A DNA stretch of 64,000 nt from an uncultured Prevotella sp. GTDB taxonomy: Bacteria > Bacteroidota > Bacteroidia > Bacteroidales > Bacteroidaceae. Below, piece by piece: positions 8,231 through 16,819 of this stretch. A program made the translations under genes and the position numbers. Where the stretch lies: positions 297,893-361,892 of the forward strand of contig CAJOHJ010000004.1 of the NCBI GenBank assembly GCA_905234265.1. Reading direction: 5' to 3'. The notes beneath the pieces are model-generated. The model did no database searches. It saw only the letters and a list, made by a program, of their open reading frames with translations, and was not told where the DNA came from. Each line of letters opens with the position of its first letter. Positions within the stretch are counted from its first letter, which is position 1.

Positions 8231-9553
8231 ATGAACTACAAAATCGGCAATATCTTCAAGGGCGACAAGGTCATCTGGATGGTCTTCTTCTTCCTGTGCA
8301 TGATAAGCATAGTGGAAGTGTTCTCGGCCAGCAGCGGACTGACATACAAGAGCCAGAACTACGTGGGACCCATAGCCTACCACACCGGCACCATCCTGGC
8401 CGGCGTCGTCGTGGCCATAGTGACGCTGAACATCCCATGCAGGTATTTCAAGCTGATGACGCCCTTCCTGATGCTCGTCACGGGCATCATGCTGCTGATA
8501 GTCCTGCTGGGCGGCGGCAAGAGCGCCAACGACGCCAACCGCTGGATAAGCATCATGGGCTTCACCATACAGCCATCTGAGATTGCCAAGGGTACCATCG
8601 TGCTTGCCGTGGCGCAGATTCTGGCGGCCATGCAAGGCGATAGCGGTGCCGACCGACAGGCTTTCAAGTGGATAATGTGGATTACGGTGCCTACGTGCAT
8701 GCTCATTGGCGTGGAGAACCTCTCGACGGCAGCCATGCTCTTTGCCGTGGTGTTCCTGATGATGTTCATCGGACTGGTGCCGCTGCGGCAGCTTGGCCGT
8801 CTGGCAGCACTGCTGCTGGCCGGCGTCGTGTTTGCACTGTCCATGATTATGCTGGTGGGCAAGGACACCGATGCTGAGGCCGACGCCGTCGCTGAGCAGG
8901 CCCTGGTGGCGCAGAACGGAGGCAGCAGCCTGAGGACAGGCGACATCCAGCTGCAGGCCGCCGACGGTCAGGCTGCCGGCGAGAAGAAGGAAAAGAAGAG
9001 TACGCTGGAGAAGATGCTGCACCGTGCCGGAACGTGGAAGGCCAGAATTCTGAAGTTCAATGCCGAAGACCCCACTCCGCAGCAGTACGACCTCGACAAG
9101 GACGCACAGGTGGCCCACGCCAACATTGCCATCACCTCCAGCGGCATCATTGGCAAAGGCCCCGGCAAGTCTACCGAGCGCGACTTCCTGGCACAGGCGT
9201 TCTCCGACTTCATATACGCCATCGTCATCGAGGAACTGGGCATTCTGGGAGCCGCTGCAGTGGTGTTCCTATACATTATATTATTATATAGGTGCGCGCG
9301 CATAGCAGCACGCTGCGAGAACAACTTCCCGGCATTCCTCGCCATGGGACTGGGACTGCTGCTGGTCATACAGGCCACGTTCAACATGATGGTGGCCGTT
9401 GGGCTGGCACCCGTCACCGGACAACCGCTGCCGCTGATTTCCAAAGGCGGCACGTCAACCATCATCAACTGCGCCTACATCGGTGCTATCCTGAGCGTCT
9501 CGCGCTCTGCAAAGATGAAGAAAGAAAAGACTAAAGAAAATAACGAAGAGTAA
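8231..9553 (+). CDS. ftsW: Septal peptidoglycan polymerase FtsW (SEDS family)
   Basis: 440 aa from the ATG at 8231 (MNYKIGNIFKGDKVIW). SEDS-family glycosyltransferase that polymerises lipid II with the partner FtsI. There are about ten membrane helices; the signature PLISKGGTSTIIN lies near the C-terminus and SEIAKG in the fourth-helix region. A hydrophilic segment of roughly 90 residues (DTDAEADAVAEQ to about DKDAQVAH) enlarges the big extracytoplasmic loop. The track's start at 8123 is rejected: residues 1-36 of that ORF are translated 21-bp repeats and the SEDS domain begins after 8231. Confidence 0.93.
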   Translation: MNYKIGNIFKGDKVIWMVFFFLCMISIVEVFSASSGLTYKSQNYVGPIAYHTGTILAGVVVAIVTLNIPCRYFKLMTPFLMLVTGIMLLIVLLGGGKSANDANRWISIMGFTIQPSEIAKGTIVLAVAQILAAMQGDSGADRQAFKWIMWITVPTCMLIGVENLSTAAMLFAVVFLMMFIGLVPLRQLGRLAALLLAGVVFALSMIMLVGKDTDAEADAVAEQALVAQNGGSSLRTGDIQLQAADGQAAGEKKEKKSTLEKMLHRAGTWKARILKFNAEDPTPQQYDLDKDAQVAHANIAITSSGIIGKGPGKSTERDFLAQAFSDFIYAIVIEELGILGAAAVVFLYIILLYRCARIAARCENNFPAFLAMGLGLLLVIQATFNMMVAVGLAPVTGQPLPLISKGGTSTIINCAYIGAILSVSRSAKMKKEKTKENNEE

Positions 9554-9554
9554 T

Positions 9555-10670
9555 ATGAACAGCGAGTTAAGAGTCATTATAAGCGGAGGCGGCACGGGAG
9601 GCCACATCTTCCCTGCTGTGTCAATAGCCAACGCCGTCAAGCGGCTGGAGCCTGATGCGAAGATTTTATTCATCGGTGCCGAGGGGCGCATGGAGATGCA
9701 GCGCGTGCCGGCAGCAGGATATGAGATAAAGGGTCTGCCGATACGTGGATTTCTAAGGCCTCTCTGGAAGCCGGGCAACATTGGCGTGGCCGTCGACTAC
9801 CTGAAGAGCAAGATGATGGCAAAGAAAATTCTCCGCCAGTTCAAGCCGCAGGTGGCCGTCGGCGTCGGCGGATATGCCAGCAGTGCTGCCCTCGGAGCAG
9901 CCAACAGCCTGGGCATCCCCACACTGCTGCAGGAGCAGAACAGCTACGCGGGCCTTGCCAACAAGACGCTTGCCTCCAAGGCATCTAAGATATGCGTGGC
10001 CTACGAAGGCATGGAGAGATTTTTCCCGGCAGCAAAAATCATGCTCACTGGCAATCCCGTCCGCCAGCAGCTGCTGGAGACCACCGTCAGCCACGATGAG
10101 GCCGTCAGGTCTTTCGGACTCGACCCTGCCAAGAAGCTTGTCCTGATAGTAGGAGGCTCACTGGGTGCCAGGACGCTCAACGAGAGCGTGCTGGGACACC
10201 TCGACGAGATACGCAACAGCAGAGTCCAGTTCCTCTGGCAGACGGGCAAGTACTACAGCAGCGAAATCAGCAGCCGCATGAAGGGCAAGGAAATGCCAAA
10301 CCTCGTCATCACCGACTTCATCAGCGACATGGGTACAGCCTACAAGGCTGCCGACCTCGTGGTCAGCCGTGCCGGAGCAGGCAGCATATCGGAGTTCTGC
10401 CTGTTGGGCAAGCCCGTAATACTGGTGCCAAGCCCCAATGTTGCCGAAGACCACCAGACGAAGAACGCCATGGCTCTGGTGCGCAAGGATGCCGCACTGC
10501 TGGTCAGGGATGCCGATGCGCCGCAGTCGCTGCTGCCGCTGGCCGTCAGCACTGTGGCCGATGCCGGCAGGCTGAAGTCGCTCAGCGACAACATTCTCAC
10601 CATGGCACTGCCCGACTCGGCAGACATCATTGCCAGAGAGGTCATCAAGCTGGCAAGACAAGGTAAATAA
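9555..10670 (+). CDS. murG: UDP-N-acetylglucosamine--undecaprenyl-diphospho-MurNAc-pentapeptide GlcNAc transferase
   Basis: 371 aa family GT28 enzyme that turns lipid I into lipid II on the inner face of the membrane. The N-terminal glycine loop is SGGGTGGHIFPA (about 10-20) and GVGGYAS follows. The C-terminal domain has LIVGGSLGARTLNE, the donor-site RAGAGSISEF, and PNVAEDHQTKNA. The ATG is 1 bp after the ftsW stop, so the two are probably translationally coupled. An 18-bp gap leads to murC. Confidence 0.97.
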   Translation: MNSELRVIISGGGTGGHIFPAVSIANAVKRLEPDAKILFIGAEGRMEMQRVPAAGYEIKGLPIRGFLRPLWKPGNIGVAVDYLKSKMMAKKILRQFKPQVAVGVGGYASSAALGAANSLGIPTLLQEQNSYAGLANKTLASKASKICVAYEGMERFFPAAKIMLTGNPVRQQLLETTVSHDEAVRSFGLDPAKKLVLIVGGSLGARTLNESVLGHLDEIRNSRVQFLWQTGKYYSSEISSRMKGKEMPNLVITDFISDMGTAYKAADLVVSRAGAGSISEFCLLGKPVILVPSPNVAEDHQTKNAMALVRKDAALLVRDADAPQSLLPLAVSTVADAGRLKSLSDNILTMALPDSADIIAREVIKLARQGK

Positions 10671-10688
10671 CACATCATCAGACACAAT

Positions 10689-12062
10689 ATGACAATAAAA
10701 GATATCAAAGCCGTCTACTTTGTAGGCGCTGGCGGCATAGGCATGAGTGCCATTGCGCGCTACTTCATCAAGAAAGGACTCGTCGTGGGAGGCTACGACA
10801 AGACTCCCACACCGCTGACACGTCAGCTGGAGCGCGAGGGGATGATTATACACTACGAGGAAAACGTCGACGAGATTCCGCACGTCTGCCGCAAGCCGGA
10901 GTCGTGCCTCGTGATATATACGCCGGCCATTCCTGAAGACCACAAGGAATTGCAGTACTTCCGCCAGAACGGTTTCGAAATCCAGAAGCGCGCACAGGTA
11001 CTCGGCGCGCTGACACGCCAGATGAAGGGCCTCTGCGTGGCCGGCACGCACGGCAAGACCACTACCAGCACCATGTGTGCGCACATCATGCACCAGAGTC
11101 ATCTTGACTGCAACGCATTCCTCGGAGGCATCTCAAAGAACTACGGCACAAACTACATACTCAGCGACAGTGAATTCGTGGTCATCGAGGCCGACGAGTT
11201 CGACCGCTCATTCCACTGGCTGTCGCCATACATGACCGTCATAACATCGACAGACCCCGACCACTTGGACATCTACGGCACAAAGGAAGCATATCTGGAA
11301 AGCTTCCGCCACTACACGGAGCTGCTGCAGCCAAATGGCGCGCTCATCATTCACCGCGGCCTGGAGATGAAAGAGTCGCTGCCCGACGGCGTGCGGCGCT
11401 ACGACTACGCGCTCAGCGAAGGCGATTTCCACGCTGAGAACATCCGCATCGACAATGGCGAGATAACCTTCGACTTCGTGTCGCCCATCGAAAGCATCGC
11501 CAACATCCAGCTCGGCCAGCCAGTACCTATCAACATCGAAAACGGCGTTGCCGCAATGGCTATGGCACAGCTGGCAGGCTGCACGGCTGAGGAGCTGCGC
11601 ATTGGCATGCTTACCTACGGCGGTGTGGAGCGCCGCTTCGACTTCAAGATAAAGACCGACCGCCTTGTGATGCTCAGCGACTACGCTCACCACCCGAAGG
11701 AAATATGGCAGAGCGCCACCAGCATACGACAGCTTTACAAGAACCGCAGAATAACGGCCATCTTCCAGCCGCACCTGTATACCAGGACGCGTGACTTCTA
11801 CAAGGACTTCGCCGATGCTCTCAGCCTGCTCGACGAAGTGGTGCTGACAGAAATCTATCCGGCCCGCGAGCAGCCTATTGAAGGCGTGACGTCGAAGCTG
11901 ATATTCGACAACCTGCGTCCGGGCATCGACAAGAAGATGATTAACAAGGCCGACGTGCTTGACTTCATCAAGGAAAACACGTTCGACGTGCTGGTGATAT
12001 TAGGCGCAGGCGATCTGGACAGCATGGTTCCGAAAATGGTGGAAATACTGAATAAAAACTGA
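10689..12062 (+). CDS. murC: UDP-N-acetylmuramate--L-alanine ligase
   Basis: 457 aa first Mur ligase of the pathway, joining L-alanine to UDP-MurNAc. The N-terminus reads VYFVGAGGIGMSAIA, typical of MurC. The ATP loop is CVAGTHGKTTTSTM (about 116-129), and the C-terminal domain has SDYAHHPKEI and FQPHLYTRTRDF. Length is normal. The next gene is ftsQ after 42 bp; no ddl gene lies between them, unlike in many proteobacteria. Confidence 0.96.
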   Translation: MTIKDIKAVYFVGAGGIGMSAIARYFIKKGLVVGGYDKTPTPLTRQLEREGMIIHYEENVDEIPHVCRKPESCLVIYTPAIPEDHKELQYFRQNGFEIQKRAQVLGALTRQMKGLCVAGTHGKTTTSTMCAHIMHQSHLDCNAFLGGISKNYGTNYILSDSEFVVIEADEFDRSFHWLSPYMTVITSTDPDHLDIYGTKEAYLESFRHYTELLQPNGALIIHRGLEMKESLPDGVRRYDYALSEGDFHAENIRIDNGEITFDFVSPIESIANIQLGQPVPINIENGVAAMAMAQLAGCTAEELRIGMLTYGGVERRFDFKIKTDRLVMLSDYAHHPKEIWQSATSIRQLYKNRRITAIFQPHLYTRTRDFYKDFADALSLLDEVVLTEIYPAREQPIEGVTSKLIFDNLRPGIDKKMINKADVLDFIKENTFDVLVILGAGDLDSMVPKMVEILNKN

Positions 12063-12104
12063 TTTCTGTCTGTCACGACACTGACATAACCACTTCCAAA
12101 AATT

Positions 12105-12848
12105 ATGAGCATAGACTGGAAGAAATACTCGCTGATTGCGGCCGACATACTGCTTGGCGGCTACCTGCTGATGGCAGTCACGGCGTTCAACACGCCCGAC
12201 GACGAGGGCATGACGTGCCAGCGCGTCGACATCAATGTGGAGGATGGCGCGGTAAGGGGATTTCTTGACGCCAAGGCCGTCAAGAACCAGCTGCAGCGTG
12301 CAGGGCTTTATCCCGAAGGCGACGTCATGAGCCAGATCAGCGTGCGGCGCATCGAGGATGCACTGCGCAAGAATCCGCTTGTGGCAAGCGCTGAATGCTA
12401 TAAGACGTCTACGGGCCGCATAGAGATAGTTATCAGCCAGCGTCTGCCGGTCATCCGCGTGCTGGCCAATAATGGCGACGACTACTACATAGACAGCGAG
12501 GGCAACATCATGCCCTCCACGCAGTATGCCAGCAATCTGCTGGTGGCTACAGGCAATATTTCGAAGTCGTATGCAAAGAAAATGCTCACTCCCATTGGCA
12601 AGCTCGTCTTGGACAGTCCTTTCTGGAACAGTCAGATAGAACAGGTGAACGTTCTTGCCGACGGTTCTGTGGAGATGGTGCCTCGTGTTGGCAACCATGT
12701 CATCTACCTCGGCAAGCCTGCAGGAGTCTCCCGCAAGCTTGAGCGTCTCAAGAAATTCTACCGCTATGGGCTGTCGCATGCAGGGTGGAACAAATACAAG
12801 TACATCAGTCTTGAGTTTGACAATCAGATTATCTGCAGGAAGCGGTAG
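12105..12848 (+). CDS. ftsQ: Cell division protein FtsQ (Bacteroidota type)
   Basis: 247 aa. A short cytoplasmic tail is followed by one membrane helix at about 8-26 (YSLIAADILLGGYLLMAVTAF) and a periplasmic domain. The segment around VKNQLQRAGLYPEGDVMSQI to the ISQRLPVIRVLANNG strand fits a POTRA fold. FtsQ links FtsL/FtsB to the rest of the divisome. The name rests on topology, length and its place between murC and ftsA. Confidence 0.88.
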   Translation: MSIDWKKYSLIAADILLGGYLLMAVTAFNTPDDEGMTCQRVDINVEDGAVRGFLDAKAVKNQLQRAGLYPEGDVMSQISVRRIEDALRKNPLVASAECYKTSTGRIEIVISQRLPVIRVLANNGDDYYIDSEGNIMPSTQYASNLLVATGNISKSYAKKMLTPIGKLVLDSPFWNSQIEQVNVLADGSVEMVPRVGNHVIYLGKPAGVSRKLERLKKFYRYGLSHAGWNKYKYISLEFDNQIICRKR

Positions 12849-12891
12849 TGCAATCGTAAGAATAACAAATAATAGTAATATAATAAAGTAA

Positions 12892-14346
12892 ATGGCAAAA
12901 GAGTTTATTGTAGCAATCGAATTAGGGTCATCGAAGGTGATCGGCGTTGCTGGACGGAAAAATCTTGATGGTAGCATACAGGTGTTGGCCTGTGCTAAGG
13001 AGAACTCGTCGTCGTTTATCCGCAAGGGCTATGTGTATAACATCGACAAGACTGCACAGTGCCTGTCGAACATTGTGAGCCGCCTTGAAAAGCAGCTTAA
13101 GACGCGGATAACGGCAGTCTATGTGGGAGTCGGCGGACAGTCAATCCGCTCGGTACGTAACGTCATTACCAAGGAATTGCCCAACGAGACGAAAGTCAGC
13201 CAGGACATGATCATCGAGCTGATGGACGCTAACCGCAACATGAAGTATCCTGACCAGGAAATCCTGGATGCCGCAGTGCAGGAATACAAGATAGACTCTC
13301 AGTTGCAGCTGGAGCCGGTTGGCGTTCAGTGTTCGCGCATTGAGGGCAACTTCCTGAACATCTTGCAGCGCAAGACTTTCTACAAGAACCTTAACAAGTG
13401 CCTTGAGACTGCCGACGTCAACGTGGCCGAGATGTATCTTGCCCCTCTGGCACTGGCCGACAGCGTGCTTACCGAGGTTGAGCGCCGCTCGGGCTGTGCA
13501 CTTGTTGACCTGGGTGCAGAGACCACCACGGTCAGTGTCTACTCGAAGAACATTCTCCGCCATCTGGCAGTGATACCCCTTGGCATGTCGAACATCGTCA
13601 AGGACATTGCCTCGCTGCAGATGGAAGAGAGCGACGCCGAGCGCATGATGCTGAAATACGCTTCGGCATGGACCGACAACAACGACATCGACAACAACAT
13701 GAAGTACTCCATCGACAACGAGCGTCAGGTGGAGACGCGCAAGTTCATTGAGATTGTCGAGGGCCGTCTGGAGGAAATCATCGCCAACGTGTGGTGTCAG
13801 GTGCCAGACGAGTATTGCGACAAGCTACTTGGCGGCATCATCATCACCGGCGGCGGCTCGAACATGAAGAACATCGAGCAGGCTTTCCAGAACTACACGC
13901 ACATCGACAAGATACGCATTGCCAAGTATGTCACCGGCACCGTCACCTCGCAGCTGCAGGAGCTTAACGTCCGCGACGGCCGCATGAACACCGTCCTCGG
14001 CCTGCTGGCGAAGGGCGAAATCAACTGTGCCGGCGACGAGTTCGACCCTAACGGCAATCTCTTTGAGCAGCCCAAGGCCGCCGCAGGCACTGCCACTCCC
14101 GAGGCGCGCCGTGTGCGCTCTGCCGGTGAGATTCCCGCCGGTGTGGTACGCACTGCCGACGAGCAGCGCCGCGCCGAAGAGGAGGCCCAGCGCAAGAAGG
14201 ACGAGGAGGAGCGCATTGCACGCGAGCAGGCTGAGGAAGAAGAGCGCGAGCGTCAGCGCCTGCGTAAGGAGAACAGCTTCTGGAACAAGGCGTTCAAGGG
14301 GCTGAAGGAGTTTGGTAAGAAGATGGTCGACGAAGACGAAGAATAG
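12892..14346 (+). CDS. ftsA: Cell division protein FtsA
   Basis: 484 aa actin-like ATPase that anchors FtsZ filaments to the membrane. The phosphate-1 region is VAIELGSSKVIGVAG (about 7-21), the phosphate-2 region is ALVDLGAETTTVSVYS, and the adenosine motif is GGIIITGGGSNMKN. After residue about 400 comes a proline/alanine linker, then a strongly charged E/R/Q stretch (EEAQRKKDEEERIAREQAEE). The end is an amphipathic helix, NSFWNKAFKGLKEFGKKMV, suited to membrane binding. The charged linker is long compared with E. coli FtsA. It lies 43 bp after ftsQ and 63 bp before ftsZ. Confidence 0.96.
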   Translation: MAKEFIVAIELGSSKVIGVAGRKNLDGSIQVLACAKENSSSFIRKGYVYNIDKTAQCLSNIVSRLEKQLKTRITAVYVGVGGQSIRSVRNVITKELPNETKVSQDMIIELMDANRNMKYPDQEILDAAVQEYKIDSQLQLEPVGVQCSRIEGNFLNILQRKTFYKNLNKCLETADVNVAEMYLAPLALADSVLTEVERRSGCALVDLGAETTTVSVYSKNILRHLAVIPLGMSNIVKDIASLQMEESDAERMMLKYASAWTDNNDIDNNMKYSIDNERQVETRKFIEIVEGRLEEIIANVWCQVPDEYCDKLLGGIIITGGGSNMKNIEQAFQNYTHIDKIRIAKYVTGTVTSQLQELNVRDGRMNTVLGLLAKGEINCAGDEFDPNGNLFEQPKAAAGTATPEARRVRSAGEIPAGVVRTADEQRRAEEEAQRKKDEEERIAREQAEEEERERQRLRKENSFWNKAFKGLKEFGKKMVDEDEE

Positions 14347-14409
14347 CCGCCTTTTCCCAACGAGTGTTGTAACAATGTAATCATGTAATAACGAAAAACA
14401 GCAAAGACA

Positions 14410-15738
14410 ATGGCAGACAACAACATATTGCTCGACTTCGGTGAACCCGAGAGAGAGAACAGCATCATCAAGGTTATAGGCGTCGGCGGCGGTGGCGGCA
14501 ACGCTGTCAACCACATGTACCGCGAAGGCATTCACGATGTGACCTTCGTGCTTTGTAACACCGACAATCAGGCCCTCAACGACTCGCCAGTGCCTGTCCA
14601 CCTGCAGTTGGGCAAGGAGGGTCTCGGCGCCGGCAACCGCCCGGAAAAGGCACGTGCTGCCGCCGAGGAGAGTCTGGAAGACATCAAGAACGTGCTTAAC
14701 GACGGCACGCGCATGGCCTTCATCACTGCCGGCATGGGCGGCGGCACCGGCACGGGTGCAGCACCCGTCGTGGCGCGTGTGTCGAAGGAGATGGGCATCC
14801 TGACCGTCGGCATCGTCACCATTCCCTTCCGCTTCGAGGGCGACCGCAAGATTGACCAGGCTCTCGACGGTGTTGAGGAAATGTCGAAGCATGTCGACGC
14901 ACTGCTGGTAATCAACAACGAGCGTCTGCGCGAGATTTATCCCGAGCTGACGGTTCTCGACGCCTTCGGCAAGGCCGACGACACCCTGTCGGTGGCTGCA
15001 CGCTCGATAGCCGAGATTATCACCGTCCACGGCATCATCAATCTCGACTTCAACGATGTGAAGACCGTACTGAAGGACGGCGGCGTGGCCATCATGTCCA
15101 CCGGCTACGGCGAAGGCGAGGGCCGCGTGCGCAAGGCCATCGAGGATGCGCTGAACTCGCCGCTGCTCAACGAGAACGACGTCTTCAACTCCAAGAAGAT
15201 ACTGCTGAGCATCAACTTTGCAGGCACCAAGGACGGCAAGGACTCGCTGATGATGGAGGAAATGAACGACATCAACGACTTCATGAGCAAGTTCGGCAAC
15301 GACTTCGAGATTAAGTGGGGCTTAGCCACAGACCCGGAGCTGGGCAAGAAGGTAAAGGTCACCATTCTGGCTACGGGCTTCGGCATCGACCGCGTGGACG
15401 GAATGTCTAACCACCGCCAGCGCCACAACACGCAGGAAGAGGCCACCCGCATAGCCGCTGAGCAGGAAAAGGAGGCTCAGCGCCAGGACCGCCGCAACCG
15501 TTTCTACGGCGACGCAGGCCAGTCGAAGCGCTACAAGCGCCGTCCGCACATCTATCTGTTCCGTCCCGAGGACCTGGACAACGACGACGTGATTTCCGCC
15601 GTTGAGCAGATGCCTACCTATAAGCGTACCCGCGAGGTCCTTGACAGTATTTACTCGCAGACGTCGGGTGACGACATTGATAATGCTGCCGCGGAGGCTC
15701 CTGCTGAGCCTGTCCAGGGTACGATACGCTTTGCTTAG
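14410..15738 (+). CDS. ftsZ: Cell division protein FtsZ
   Basis: 442 aa tubulin-like GTPase forming the Z-ring. GVGGGGGNAVNHM sits near residue 22, the tubulin signature GMGGGTGTGAAP at about 109-120, then the T5/T6 regions and the synergy-loop segment with NFNDVKTVL-type sequence (read here as LDFNDVKTVL). The C-terminal third is a charged linker followed by RRPHIYLFRPEDLDNDD and a terminal helix. The dcw transcription unit ends here; a clear intrinsic terminator starts 36 bp after the stop. Confidence 0.98.
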   Translation: MADNNILLDFGEPERENSIIKVIGVGGGGGNAVNHMYREGIHDVTFVLCNTDNQALNDSPVPVHLQLGKEGLGAGNRPEKARAAAEESLEDIKNVLNDGTRMAFITAGMGGGTGTGAAPVVARVSKEMGILTVGIVTIPFRFEGDRKIDQALDGVEEMSKHVDALLVINNERLREIYPELTVLDAFGKADDTLSVAARSIAEIITVHGIINLDFNDVKTVLKDGGVAIMSTGYGEGEGRVRKAIEDALNSPLLNENDVFNSKKILLSINFAGTKDGKDSLMMEEMNDINDFMSKFGNDFEIKWGLATDPELGKKVKVTILATGFGIDRVDGMSNHRQRHNTQEEATRIAAEQEKEAQRQDRRNRFYGDAGQSKRYKRRPHIYLFRPEDLDNDDVISAVEQMPTYKRTREVLDSIYSQTSGDDIDNAAAEAPAEPVQGTIRFA

Positions 15739-15773
15739 GCAAATCATGACAGTTATTATAAAAGGGGAAAAAG

Positions 15774-15801
15774 CTGCGGACTCTGTTCCGCAGTTTTTTT
15801 T
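15774..15801 (+). terminator. Intrinsic terminator of the dcw cluster
   Basis: Perfect stem CTGCGG (15774-15779) with CCGCAG (15788-15793), then eight T residues. It lies 36 bp after the ftsZ stop. Confidence 0.9.
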
Positions 15802-15814
15802 GCTGTCTCTGCAA

Positions 15815-15905
15815 GTTACGAAATTATCTCTGCGAGTTACGAAATTATCTCAATGAGTTACGAAATTATCTTACGGAGATAATTTTTTATCTCACAGGGT
15901 TACGT
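15815..15905 (-). repeat. Dispersed 21-bp repeat array, copy 2 (ftsZ / HhH-gene junction)
   Basis: Four to five units in minus orientation, in exact 21-bp register: GTTACGAAATTATCTC begins at 15815, 15836 and 15857; the next units start at 15878 and 15899. One unit carries the variant ATCTTACGGAGAT and can form a hairpin (AAATTATCT-TACGG-AGATAATTT). The last unit overlaps the stop codon of the convergent minus-strand gene. Confidence 0.9.
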
Positions 15906-16797
15906 ATGGCCTGAGCCTTTGCAGGTCGCGCTCTGTGAATTCGCGCGCCAGCCGCAGCTGCCCCAGGCTGTCGATGCGTCCGTGCAGGCGGCGGAAGCTC
16001 TCGATGGCTCGTGCCTGCTGGAAGCTGACGTAGGGGTGGCGGTGCATCTGCTGCAGGGTTGCGCTGTTCAGGTTGAGCTTGCTGACGCTGGCCGTGCTTA
16101 CGATGAAGAACTTCTTGGCCTCCGTGGGGAAGCCCTCAATCTCGTCGAGCTGGTCGACGGTGGCAAAGCCGCCAAGCCGCTGGCGGTAGGCAGTTATGCG
16201 TCGGGCATAGTAAGAACCTATGCCCGGCACGGTCATGAGCTGCGTGGTGTCGGCAGTGTTCAGTGCCACGTGCTGTCCCTCGCTGATTTTCCTGGGGTAG
16301 GGCAGCGAGTCGGCGGCAGTGCCGGCAGTCTTGCCTGCAAACAGCGACGCCGCAGGGCGGTAGTCGGCAGAAATCCTGATGAACGGCTCCAGGCGGCGAT
16401 ATTCCTTGACCGTCAGTCCGTAGAGGCGTGCAAAGTCTTTCTTAGTGCGGAAGATGCCGCCTTTGGCGCGGTAGCGGTAGATGCTCCTTACCTGCCAGGG
16501 ACTCAGTCCCAGTCGCAGCAGCTGTGTGCTGTCGGCAGTGTTTGGGTCGAAGACGAACGTCTCTGCCTGCCGCTCTTCCGGCTGTGCATAGCGGATGCCG
16601 TCGGCACTGCTGCTGCGGAAGTTGCGGCCACCAGTCTTGCCGCCATTTTCCTTGCCGGCGGGCGTCTCTGCCTGCAGGCTGTCGCTGGTGTTGTGCCTGC
16701 CGCCGAAGGTGCTGTGGCTGCCTGTCAGGTAGAAGGCAGTCAGTGCTGTGAGTGCAATGAGAGCGGCAAAGATGGCTATTCGGCGGTCGCTGTGCAT
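15892..16797 (-). CDS. Helix-hairpin-helix (ComEA-type) envelope protein
   Basis: 301 aa. An N-terminal hydrophobic segment (IAIFAALIALTALTAFYL, about 8-25) looks like a signal or anchor. Three helix-hairpin-helix repeats follow, at about 95-145 (LLRLGLSPWQVRSIYRYR), 185-235 (LMTVPGIGSYYARRITAYR) and 240-300 (LNLNSATLQQMHRHPYVSF). Such repeats usually bind DNA without base specificity, as in the competence protein ComEA; the substrate here is unknown. It is the last gene of an operon behind two transporters (22-bp gap). Its final codons and TGA stop lie inside a 21-bp repeat unit, so the C-terminus may have been set by the array. Confidence 0.85.
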   Translation of the reverse strand: MHSDRRIAIFAALIALTALTAFYLTGSHSTFGGRHNTSDSLQAETPAGKENGGKTGGRNFRSSSADGIRYAQPEERQAETFVFDPNTADSTQLLRLGLSPWQVRSIYRYRAKGGIFRTKKDFARLYGLTVKEYRRLEPFIRISADYRPAASLFAGKTAGTAADSLPYPRKISEGQHVALNTADTTQLMTVPGIGSYYARRITAYRQRLGGFATVDQLDEIEGFPTEAKKFFIVSTASVSKLNLNSATLQQMHRHPYVSFQQARAIESFRRLHGRIDSLGQLRLAREFTERDLQRLRPYVTL

Positions 16798-16819
16798 GAG
16801 GGAAGAAAGATTCTTAGTG

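Noticed and set aside
7256-9118. 620-aa minus-strand ORF over murD and ftsW
   Set aside because: Antisense shadow; includes translated repeat array (VSACYEI words) and histidine-rich nonsense composition.
15602-15856. 84-aa plus-strand ORF ending LQVTKLSLRVTKLSQ
   Set aside because: Out of frame in ftsZ, then terminator and repeat array; the repetitive end is just translated repeat.
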